Assembly: GCA_937139155.1 (NCBI GenBank)
Contig: CAKZPI010000033.1
Coordinates: 1-37,624, forward strand
From: an uncultured Flavobacteriales bacterium
GTDB taxonomy: Bacteria; Bacteroidota; Bacteroidia; Flavobacteriales; JBLHRE01
DNA: 37,624 bases
Direction: 5' to 3'
Shown here one piece after another: positions 32,148 through 37,624 of this stretch. Below the pieces are notes generated by a model. It had not been told where the DNA came from. It did not search any database and saw only the letters and a program-made list of their open reading frames with translations. Every line of letters begins with the position of its first letter. Position 1 is the stretch's first letter. Position numbers and translations under genes: made by a program.

Positions 32148-32420
32148 ATGACTAAGTTGACTGAAAATCAAATCAATCACCGAATCTCTTTACTTAACGA
32201 AGCTCTAGAAATTGTAAAGAGAAAGACTAAAACGGCTATTCGAAGCGGGTTAAAGGAAATGGCCGCTAAACCTGGGGTTCCAGGAGACTTGAAAAAACTA
32301 CTTAATAAGGCTTCGTACCATGCCGGCATTGGTAAAATGAGGTCATTCATCATTAGGCCTTTACAGCATAAACTAGACGAGCTTGAGAATGATCTAACCA
32401 AGGATCAGGTAGAAGAATGA
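32148..32420 (+). CDS. Small helical protein before the ATPase
   Basis: This 90-aa protein is basic in the first two-thirds and acidic at the end, with helices throughout (NHRISLLNEALEIVKRKTKT). It overlaps the ATPase gene by 4 bp (ATGA), so it may be its partner. No motif is recognised. Confidence 0.6.
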   Translation: MTKLTENQINHRISLLNEALEIVKRKTKTAIRSGLKEMAAKPGVPGDLKKLLNKASYHAGIGKMRSFIIRPLQHKLDELENDLTKDQVEE

Positions 32421-32977
32421 GCGAAAAAAGGATAAATCTTGTTACCATCTTGGTAGGAACCAGGGGAACTGGCAAGACTACCTTTTTAAAAAAAGCCTTT
32501 GAGGCTCACAGAAAAACGGTATTAGTCCTTGATACCTTTGATTCCCCTGCTTGGCAAGACTATCCCTTGGTGAAAATGGATCAAATCGGTCACCTGAAAT
32601 CAGGGGTTAAAGCCAGGTGTTTTTCATCAGACACAAATCATATGATGAAAGCAGTTGAAGCCAAGGCTTACAATTCTACCTTGATTTTTGAGGATGCCAC
32701 CAAATATGTTGGGAGCAAGTTAACACCAGATGTTAAAAGGTTTGTTCTTGACAGCAAGCAAAAAAACCTTGACCTGGTGTTTGTATTTCACTCCTTGGCA
32801 TCGGTTCCTTCGGATCTAATTCGTATTTGCGACTTGATTACCCTTTTTAAAACTAAGGATTCACTGAATTCCTTCATTAAGCACAAATACCCAGAAGAAG
32901 GACTACATAAAGCATTTGAGCGAGTTAAGGCCCATCCAAGCAGATACTATAATGAAACGGTAGAGTATGGAGGGTAA
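32417..32977 (+). CDS. Small FtsK/HerA-type packaging ATPase (P9/A32-like)
   Basis: This 186-aa P-loop ATPase has Walker A GTRGTGKTT (14-22), Walker B with LIFED (89-93), and a C-terminal sensor segment FHSLASVPSDLIRICDLITL (124-143). Small ATPases of this FtsK/HerA type, with an SxxxPxxLxxxxD-like step, package DNA in tailless internal-membrane phages (PRD1 P9, PM2) and related A32-type systems. A filamentous-phage Zot/pI protein would be longer and would have a membrane segment; none is seen here. It overlaps the gene before by 4 bp. Confidence 0.78.
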   Translation: MSEKRINLVTILVGTRGTGKTTFLKKAFEAHRKTVLVLDTFDSPAWQDYPLVKMDQIGHLKSGVKARCFSSDTNHMMKAVEAKAYNSTLIFEDATKYVGSKLTPDVKRFVLDSKQKNLDLVFVFHSLASVPSDLIRICDLITLFKTKDSLNSFIKHKYPEEGLHKAFERVKAHPSRYYNETVEYGG

Positions 32978-33149
32978 GAAATACACACCCATGTCAAAAA
33001 CAGACCTAGCCCACCGGTATGGGGTTAGTTTGAAAACCTTGAATGCCTGGTTATCTCCGCACCAAAAAAAAATAGGTCACATAAAGGGAAAGGCCTTCAC
33101 GCCTAAACAAGTAGAGACTATATTTAAGCTTATAGGCTGCCCAGATTGA
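32967..33149 (+). CDS. Small helix-turn-helix protein (DUF4248-like)
   Basis: This 60-aa protein reads MSKTDLAHRYGVSLKTLNAW from residue 9 on, close to the DUF4248 type found in Bacteroidota prophages, a MerR- or excisionase-like DNA-binding helix-turn-helix. It overlaps the ATPase gene by 11 bp. ATG 32991 is an alternative start. Confidence 0.65.
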   Translation: MEGKKYTPMSKTDLAHRYGVSLKTLNAWLSPHQKKIGHIKGKAFTPKQVETIFKLIGCPD

Positions 33150-33342
33150 TTTTTTTCGGTGGATAAAATGTTGATTAATTTACAAACCACTTTCCTTTTT
33201 CTCGCCAGGCCTAATGTTTCAAGGTGTTTTCATAAACAATTGAAAATAAGCGGTTGATAAATGGTAGAAAATGTGGAAAAATGGAGGTTGGATGCAGCAC
33301 AATATCGCCAGATATTTGAGGAAACCGAATATAATACAGGGT

Positions 33343-33375
33343 TTTGCGTTGCGTTCTTTCTTTTTCTTACTTTTG
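33343..33375 (+). promoter_or_regulatory. Promoter before the attenuator-like leader
   Basis: TTTG at 33343-33346 and TACTTTTG at 33368-33375 (TAnnTTTG) are 21 bp apart, the best promoter match in the element. The transcript would begin near 33382 and meet a terminator at 33435-33468 about 55 bases later. The gap 33150-33578 holds no gene; besides this it contains the terminator and a hairpin CAGGGGA/TCCCCTG at 33536-33552. Confidence 0.65.
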
Positions 33376-33434
33376 AAGTCGATTTCTTTTTTAAATGATT
33401 GGGTTAGAAATTCCAGTGTCATTTAAAACAAACT

Positions 33435-33468
33435 AAAAAGGCTCCAATTTACCACTGGAGCCTTTTTT
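33435..33468 (+). terminator. Intrinsic terminator with a competing upstream pairing
   Basis: AAAAAGGCTCCA (33435-33446) pairs exactly with TGGAGCCTTTTTT (33456-33468). Upstream, TCCAGTG at 33412-33418 can pair with CACTGGA at 33453-33459, which would break the terminator stem. This is the layout of a transcription attenuator. It lies 110 bp before a small phage gene and the capsid operon. Confidence 0.85.
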
Positions 33469-33578
33469 ATTTCCAAAGCATTTAAGAAACCCCACCTGAT
33501 TTGTTGCCAGTTCAACAAAAAGGGATTAATGGGTACAGGGGAAAGTCCCCTGGATCTTAATTTCTAATTAATCATTTT

Positions 33579-33710
33579 ATGAAAAAGAAATCGAAAATGA
33601 TTAATGGAAAATTACACCGGTTGGTGATATGCACTTCACGTTTGGTAAACGGGAAACGCATAACACCGAAGAAAGGCAGGTACTTTGCCTTTTGGGTACC
33701 GGTGGATTAA
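33579..33710 (+). CDS. Small basic protein
   Basis: This 43-aa protein (MKKKSKMINGKLHRLVICTS and then KKGRYFAFWVPVD) is basic and beta-like. It lies alone between two terminators and follows a hairpin at 33536-33552. The frame is short, so the call rests on the clean start, stop and codon pattern. It may be regulatory. Confidence 0.45.
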   Translation: MKKKSKMINGKLHRLVICTSRLVNGKRITPKKGRYFAFWVPVD

Positions 33711-33776
33711 CTTTCATTAATCAGCCTTGCAAGCTAGAACAGTCGAAGCGATTGTTTGTTTGAAGCTTGGAGAAAT

Positions 33777-33814
33777 GGGAGGTCGTTATCTGGGATGGCC
33801 TCCCTTTCTTTTTT
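33777..33814 (+). terminator. Intrinsic terminator after the small basic gene
   Basis: GGGAGG (33777-33782) pairs with CCTCCC (33799-33804) around a 16-base loop, and a T-rich run follows. It separates the small gene from the capsid operon. The rest of 33711-34001 holds a hairpin and a promoter but no convincing gene. Confidence 0.65.
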
Positions 33815-33918
33815 CAAAAGTACAAAAGAATTTAATTTTTGGGTCCTATAAACTAAATTCTCAAAGCTTCACATTCTCCGTTTTGACGGCCTTTTTTGTC
33901 AATAAACTTACCTTAATC

Positions 33919-33944
33919 GCTTACCAGGCCCCTTACTGGTAAGC
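33919..33944. repeat. Perfect 9-bp inverted repeat before the capsid operon
   Basis: GCTTACCAG (33919-33927) and CTGGTAAGC (33936-33944) flank an 8-base loop. No T-run follows, so it is not a terminator. It sits about 10 bp upstream of the promoter at 33956-33985, a good place for an activator or repressor to bind. Confidence 0.5.
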
Positions 33945-33955
33945 ATGTGGTCAAC

Positions 33956-33985
33956 TTGTTTAGATGTTTGTCATCTCAATATTTG
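33956..33985 (+). promoter_or_regulatory. Promoter of the capsid operon
   Basis: TTG at 33956-33958 and AATATTTG at 33978-33985 (one mismatch to TAnnTTTG) are 19 bp apart. The first gene starts at 34002, giving a leader of about 10 bases. It would drive the operon from 34002 to the window end. Confidence 0.55.
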
Positions 33986-34001
33986 AACCAATTTTCTGAC
34001 C

Positions 34002-34154
34002 ATGAAAAAATTAATCGATTGGAAAATGATTGTGACTGGCTTAGTTCTGGCCGCCATTGTTTTCGGATTCAACTACTTCTTCGTTGAATCAACCCTTGTA
34101 AACGGCGAAGAGACCTTTTCTCAGCGCAAACGCTTAAGGGTTAAAAGAGGGTAA
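34002..34154 (+). CDS. Small single-pass membrane protein
   Basis: This 50-aa protein (MKKLIDWKMIVTGLVLAAIV, then VFGFNYFFVE) has one membrane helix near the N-terminus and a strongly basic C-terminus (SQRKRLRVKRG). It is the first gene of the capsid operon. Basic-tailed small membrane proteins are typical of internal-membrane phages. Confidence 0.6.
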   Translation: MKKLIDWKMIVTGLVLAAIVFGFNYFFVESTLVNGEETFSQRKRLRVKRG

Positions 34155-34157
34155 ATC

Positions 34158-34319
34158 ATGAGAATTGACTGGGAACTTGTTATTTCTGTACTAATTGCCG
34201 CCATTATTTGGCACGTGATTACCAAGTTGTTATCAAGAACAGAGGTCTTTTATTCTGACGGAATGAAAGCTGTTCAGCGAACAACCTACGCCTGGGACTG
34301 GAACAAGGGTAACGGTTAA
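34158..34319 (+). CDS. Small single-pass membrane protein
   Basis: This 53-aa protein (MRIDWELVISVLIAAIIWHV) has one N-terminal membrane helix and a tail rich in Trp and Tyr (YAWDWNKGNG). It lies 3 bp after the other small membrane protein and 36 bp before the candidate capsid gene, so it is probably a virion membrane protein. Confidence 0.6.
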   Translation: MRIDWELVISVLIAAIIWHVITKLLSRTEVFYSDGMKAVQRTTYAWDWNKGNG

Positions 34320-34355
34320 CCTCACCAACAAAAAAATCTTCAAATCAAAATCAAG

Positions 34356-35039
34356 ATGAAAATCAAGAAGTACTCGCCAAATGACCTTATGGCCTTAGCC
34401 AAAGAAGGTAAGTTGGCTCCTTACGAAGGAGGGGCAGCCGAAATTGCTCTTCTAGCCAATGGCCGCGCTGGATACGGTGGGCCAAATGAAAGAGGTGGTT
34501 ACATGCGCGGACGTGTGATGACCATTAACGTGACCAATGCAAATGCAGCTTCACGTACCCTTTTGCTATGTCCTGGCTTAGATTCAGGGGCTAGTGGTTT
34601 GATTCAAACCGGAGCCTTTAATGATGTTAATGGTGACGCAGGCCTAAGTGCATCTGGCTCACCACAGGCAATTGAATTGTTTAATCAATTCATTCAAAAG
34701 GTTCCTTCGCTTATGTCAGTGATGAAAATCAATTCTGATGTAGCAGGCCAGATTGAGCAGATTTTGACCGTTAAACATGAGTCTCCCTTTAAATCAGCGG
34801 AAACCAAAACCTTCCCGTTGTCTCAGTATACTGATGAGTATGCAAACAAAGAAGGGGTGGCTACTGTGGAAGAGGATATTCAGTTTGATGATCAAACTCG
34901 AATTGAACTTCCAATTGTAGGAAGCTCTACGACCACTCTTTCGCTGTTTTTCAGTGAAGTGTTCAATGTAGCTGGAATTTTTGCTGATCAGTGGCAGGGT
35001 AAGGCTTCAGCCGCTCAGCTTCCTGGTAGAGCAAGATAA
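34356..35039 (+). CDS. Candidate major capsid protein
   Basis: This 227-aa protein has a short helical start (YSPNDLMALAKEGKLAPYEG), then a long beta-strand-rich body (MRGRVMTINVTNANAASRTL, and IQFDDQTRIELPIVGSSTTT near the end). There is no signal peptide or membrane helix. The place and size (one abundant-looking gene at the centre of an operon of small membrane proteins, after a packaging-type ATPase) make it the best candidate for the major capsid protein, with a jelly-roll fold as the working guess. Sequence alone does not show this, and no match to PM2, PRD1 or FLiP capsid is claimed. Confidence 0.55.
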   Translation: MKIKKYSPNDLMALAKEGKLAPYEGGAAEIALLANGRAGYGGPNERGGYMRGRVMTINVTNANAASRTLLLCPGLDSGASGLIQTGAFNDVNGDAGLSASGSPQAIELFNQFIQKVPSLMSVMKINSDVAGQIEQILTVKHESPFKSAETKTFPLSQYTDEYANKEGVATVEEDIQFDDQTRIELPIVGSSTTTLSLFFSEVFNVAGIFADQWQGKASAAQLPGRAR

Positions 35040-35047
35040 TCTGACCA

Positions 35048-35485
35048 ATGACGGAAAAAGAAGTCATAGACAAGCTGGCTAGCCACCCTGAGGTGGTTGG
35101 CCGGCTTTTATCAAGGTTTGGGTACCCATCCATTCATGATCCTCATGTGTTTGCAATGGCTTACCGTGAACACGGTGATGATTTTGTGACTGAAGTGTAC
35201 CGTGAGGTTGGTTTTGGGGGTGGGATGAACTTTACCGATAAGGGTATAGTTGCTGACGACACTCAAAACACCGGTTGGAATGCCTTGAAAGGGATTTTCT
35301 CAACTTGGCTTTTGAAGCTTAACGAATTTGACCAGGGAATCCTGAATCAAGGATCCGTTAGTACACCTGAAGAACCTAAGCCAGCAAAGGAAGAAAAGGA
35401 TCTAGGAGGCTACCTGAACCTAATTGCCGTAGGAGGCCTTGTTTTGGTAGTTCTAGTAGTAATCTTGGTTGCCCTTCGCCATTAA
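35048..35485 (+). CDS. Virion-type protein with C-terminal membrane helix
   Basis: This 145-aa protein has a soluble first part (VIDKLASHPEVVGRLLSRFG, YREVGFGGGMNFTDKGI), a proline- and lysine-rich linker (TPEEPKPAKEEKDLG) and a C-terminal membrane helix (LIAVGGLVLVVLVVILVA). It follows the candidate capsid gene by 8 bp. It looks like a tail-anchored virion protein. No family is recognised. Confidence 0.6.
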   Translation: MTEKEVIDKLASHPEVVGRLLSRFGYPSIHDPHVFAMAYREHGDDFVTEVYREVGFGGGMNFTDKGIVADDTQNTGWNALKGIFSTWLLKLNEFDQGILNQGSVSTPEEPKPAKEEKDLGGYLNLIAVGGLVLVVLVVILVALRH

Positions 35486-35486
35486 A

Positions 35487-36104
35487 ATGAAGGGGATTAA
35501 GGATATTCAGTTTTCTAGGGAGATTAACGGATTAGCCGTCTCAATTCCTGATAAGGGTGTCATATTAATCAACCCTGATAGATGGGGAAAACTGCCGTAT
35601 GAAGAGAGGCTTTACGTGCTTCTACATGAGTACGGGCACATCAAGGGTAAGACCTTCAACGAGTTTGAGGCTGACGAAATAGCCTTCAAGCATTATGTAA
35701 AAATGGGCTTAGATCCAGATGGAGCGGTTAGGGCTTTAGAAGCTTTAAAGAAAAACGGGCGGTGGGTCAATCCTGAACACAAACAAAGAGCCATGATTCA
35801 AATTCAGCGAGTAAACAAGCATAAACAATCAAAGGGAATCGCAGCCTACCAAGGTTGTCAGGTTGCCTCTTTTGCTGGTGGCATGGCCGCACTTCAGTCT
35901 CTTGGTTTTATTAGCCAGGGGTTAGCCTCCATATTAACGGCTGATGAGAACTTAGAGGCCACAAAAGCCCAGGCCGGGGCATCCATTGAAAACGCAAGAG
36001 CTCAAGTTAGCATTGCTCAAATGGCTGCCGAAAACAAGAAGTCATTAATCATTGCGGCGGTGTTAATCACACTTATTATTGCCGCAGCAATTGTATTTAA
36101 ATAA
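35487..36104 (+). CDS. Membrane-anchored HEYGH metallopeptidase
   Basis: This 205-aa protein (ATG 35487; MKGIKDIQFS) has HEYGH at 47-51 and NEFEADEIAFKHYVKMG at 58-74, giving the Glu61 third ligand and the EAD signature of gluzincins such as the M48 and ImmA/IrrE (M78) types. A C-terminal helix (SLIIAAVLITLIIAAAIVF, about 186-204) anchors it, and a hydrophobic stretch (ASFAGGMAALQSLGFI) lies in the middle. It sits in the virion operon, so a maturation or entry protease is a fair guess. It overlaps the next start by 1 bp. Confidence 0.72.
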   Translation: MKGIKDIQFSREINGLAVSIPDKGVILINPDRWGKLPYEERLYVLLHEYGHIKGKTFNEFEADEIAFKHYVKMGLDPDGAVRALEALKKNGRWVNPEHKQRAMIQIQRVNKHKQSKGIAAYQGCQVASFAGGMAALQSLGFISQGLASILTADENLEATKAQAGASIENARAQVSIAQMAAENKKSLIIAAVLITLIIAAAIVFK

Positions 36105-36403
36105 TGGCTTGCAGTGTTAAACAATATACTAAGATTACCCAGATTTCCGGGAATCAAAATGCCAAGCATACCATATCCTTGACCAAGGCTTATGATATAA
36201 AAAATACTGGATCTCAGGATGCCACCTTGACTTCAATTGTTAATCAGGTGGCTGTGGGATCTTTTGTGCTGGCCCCTGGTGAGGTTGCTTCCTTTGAGTG
36301 GATTAAAGGATCAACGTACAACCAGGTATGGAACGTTAATCATTCGGTGATTGATGGGTCCGAGGAGGTGACATTTTATGAGACTAGAAATGTTGGGAAC
36401 TAA
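36104..36403 (+). CDS. Small beta-rich virion-type protein
   Basis: This 99-aa protein (MACSVKQYTKITQISGNQNA) is beta-rich, with alternating strands (YDIKNTGSQDATLTSIVNQV and GSFVLAPGEVASFEW). There is no signal peptide. It reads like a small spike or base protein of a virion vertex. It shares one base with the gene after it (TAATG). Confidence 0.55.
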   Translation: MACSVKQYTKITQISGNQNAKHTISLTKAYDIKNTGSQDATLTSIVNQVAVGSFVLAPGEVASFEWIKGSTYNQVWNVNHSVIDGSEEVTFYETRNVGN

Positions 36404-36906
36404 TGGCAGCCGGAGCACCCATATCGCCAGGAGGAGGCTTAGGAGCAGGCCAGCCAGTTGCAAGTTACAACGAAGATAACTTTGATACTGACGGAATTGT
36501 AGCCTCATTTGCCTTGAGCGAAAGTCCTGATCAGATTTTGGGCGTTTACCTGAACGGTCAGCGTCTTAATGAAGGGGCTGGTAATGATTACCAGGTTTCC
36601 GGAAGCGATGTGAATTTTGAATTCACACCCCCATCTGGAGGCGTAATCATAGTTCATTATTTCTCAGGAGCAATTCAAGGTCCGGTAGTGTATCAATTGC
36701 CTTTGATTGGAGTCAGCGAAACACTTTCAAACCAGCAACTTTATCAGAATGATGACTTTATTGGAAAGTCTGAGCAAGATTTAATGCTGTTCCTGTCAGG
36801 TCAAGATATCTGGACCGGTTTTCAAAACATAACCTTTAATTCTGCTACGGGTACCATTGATTTTGGTACTCAAGTTAGCGGGTTAATACATGGCAATATA
36901 ACATGA
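36403..36906 (+). CDS. Spike/fibre-like protein
   Basis: This 167-aa protein has a Gly- and Pro-rich start (GAPISPGGGLGAGQP) and then the repeat-type module DGIVASFALSESPDQILGVY followed by LNGQRLNEGAGNDYQVSGSD, a fold common in phage fibre and spike proteins. The C-terminal part (SGQDIWTGFQNITFNSATGT) is also beta-like. It starts on the stop of the previous gene. It probably binds the host surface. Confidence 0.68.
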   Translation: MAAGAPISPGGGLGAGQPVASYNEDNFDTDGIVASFALSESPDQILGVYLNGQRLNEGAGNDYQVSGSDVNFEFTPPSGGVIIVHYFSGAIQGPVVYQLPLIGVSETLSNQQLYQNDDFIGKSEQDLMLFLSGQDIWTGFQNITFNSATGTIDFGTQVSGLIHGNIT

Positions 36907-37624
36907 AAAGGCAACTAATTTTATTCCTACTAAGCTTATTCGCTCTATCAGTACAGGGCCAGGTTGACAATCCTTTCTATTACAGGTGGCTTAACGGGGC
37001 GGTTTTTGACTCTCTTGAGCTAGCCGGCCCTTTGTCATACCGAGCCGTCACTAAACCTGTTTTTACGACAACAACCGGCAACGATGCCTTTCAAGTGCAA
37101 TCGCTCATAGGTAGAGGAACCTTCCAACTTGGTGGCTTGAATAACAATACGAATATGACCAGGAATACAATAAGTGGTCAGTTTGAATTCACCTCCTTTT
37201 TGAATGGATCGGGAAATCTTGAAACATCAGGCTTCGGTAATATGTACCGAGGGGATGGAGTAACTCGAGAGGGATCAATTCGGTTTTTCACCTTTGGCAC
37301 ATCCATTAATAGTGGGAATGATATCGCCAAAACAACCCGCTTTGCAATAACCGAAACAGGTGTTTCCGTTTTTACCAATGTCGACAATTTATACACTAGG
37401 CTTTATGATGTGATTGATGAGCGGCCTGACAGCACCTATGCCCTTCAGGTTTGGAGTGAAACTGTTGGTGGCCCTGGAGGTCTTGGTGGTGGATTTTATG
37501 CCGAGGGGGATTCAAAATTCACTGACAATTTAAGCGTGGATGGCCATATTGTTGTGCCTAAAGTTAAAATGGTTAACTCCAATGGCCTGCGTTTTGAAAC
37601 CTTTAATTCTACGGCCTCATATCT
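36903..37624 (+). CDS. Secreted spike-like protein, cut by the window end
   Basis: The gene starts ATG 36903 (MKRQLILFLLSLFALSVQGQ) and stays open to the last base, so at least 240 aa are present. It has a clear signal peptide with cleavage after QGQ, and then repeats of beta-type segments such as NTISGQFEFTSFLNGSGNLE and SKFTDNLSVDGHIVVP. The latter look like the end of a spike stem, where an intramolecular chaperone often follows. It overlaps the fibre-like gene by 4 bp. A signal peptide on a virion protein is unusual. Confidence 0.65.
   Translation, partial: MKRQLILFLLSLFALSVQGQVDNPFYYRWLNGAVFDSLELAGPLSYRAVTKPVFTTTTGNDAFQVQSLIGRGTFQLGGLNNNTNMTRNTISGQFEFTSFLNGSGNLETSGFGNMYRGDGVTREGSIRFFTFGTSINSGNDIAKTTRFAITETGVSVFTNVDNLYTRLYDVIDERPDSTYALQVWSETVGGPGGLGGGFYAEGDSKFTDNLSVDGHIVVPKVKMVNSNGLRFETFNSTASY

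Larger units (their letters stand above)
22562..37624. mobile_element. Integrated provirus-like element, right end outside the window
   Basis: From just upstream of prs to the window end every gene is phage- or plasmid-like: divergent XRE/Cro regulators, VirE-type helicase, small HTH proteins, GIY-YIG nuclease, DUF3850, LPD1-like peptidase, a DUF4248-like HTH, a small packaging-type ATPase, a candidate capsid protein, membrane-anchored small proteins and spike-like proteins. Most genes run on plus with 4-bp overlaps. No integrase, portal, large terminase or tail gene is seen in these 15 kb. The left boundary is set at the dif-like repeat and could be off by about 150 bp. Integrase and the right end should lie beyond 37624. 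Confidence 0.7.

Noticed and set aside
33219..33422. Minus-strand ORF of 67 codons
   Set aside because: Low-complexity Lys/Phe-rich translation overlapping a promoter and leader on the plus strand; no support as a gene.
33727..33942. Plus-strand ORF of 71 codons
   Set aside because: It runs through a terminator and an inverted repeat, and the translation has no protein-like features.
22562..37624. Filamentous phage (inovirus) interpretation of the element
   Set aside because: The ATPase lacks the membrane segment of Zot/pI, no major coat-type gene with a signal peptide was seen, and the element is longer than usual; kept only as a weaker alternative.
1..37624. CRISPR arrays, rRNA and insertion sequences
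   Set aside because: No regular spacer-repeat series, no rRNA sequence and no transposase with terminal inverted repeats was seen.

Overview
The window looks like a chromosome segment from a member of Bacteroidota, most likely Flavobacteriales. Three things point there: the housekeeping order (panC-panD-flippase-rfaE2-radA on one strand, then GT5 starch-synthase domain, DUF4270 lipoprotein, glmS on the other), promoters that fit the Bacteroidota pattern TTG-N19..22-TAnnTTTG, and a general lack of Shine-Dalgarno sites. No rRNA, tRNA or CRISPR array was recognised.

Region 1 (about 1-7006) is a graveyard of orphan Rhs tips. Six fragments repeat the end of an Rhs core (YRFN.KELDPETGNYYYGARYYDPK...SVDP...DPxG), each cut off from any full-length rhs gene. 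Three still read into a distinct C-terminal domain, two of them metallopeptidase-like, and each of these three is followed by a small gene that starts with a hydrophobic export-type segment. Three other fragments are decayed. A yefM-yoeB toxin-antitoxin pair and a zeta-type kinase with an in-frame stop sit among them.

Region 2 (7035-22461) is core genome. Ten genes on the minus strand (panC to a GNAT-nitrilase fusion) are packed tightly enough to be one operon. A divergent plus-strand unit carries a GT5 domain protein, a DUF4270 lipoprotein and glmS. A minus-strand set of prs, rplY (CTC type) and pth converges on glmS at a shared terminator.

Region 3 (about 22562 to the window end) is an integrated element, probably a provirus, entered just upstream of prs. 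Its left end holds a dif-like inverted repeat and three GGCGACGG direct repeats. Next come divergent XRE/Cro-type regulators, then a compact replication and accessory block (small HTH protein, VirE-type SF3 helicase, zinc ribbon, GIY-YIG nuclease, DUF3850 protein, LPD1-like metallopeptidase). A three-gene minus-strand cargo island (28565-30336) interrupts it. From 30657 onward the genes look like a virion module with no portal, terminase or tail gene: a small FtsK/HerA-type packaging ATPase, a 227-aa candidate capsid protein, at least six small proteins with one membrane segment, a membrane-anchored HEYGH peptidase and spike-like beta proteins, the last with a signal peptide. I read this as a possible tailless, membrane-containing (double-jelly-roll-like) provirus of Bacteroidota. 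That is the most interesting candidate here. It rests on gene content and order, because no structural or database comparison could be run.

The element also contains several RNA-like signals between genes: promoter-to-terminator units with no ORF inside, one with two mutually exclusive pairings (33412-33468), and TGTAGTA iterons at a divergent promoter region (30390-30485).
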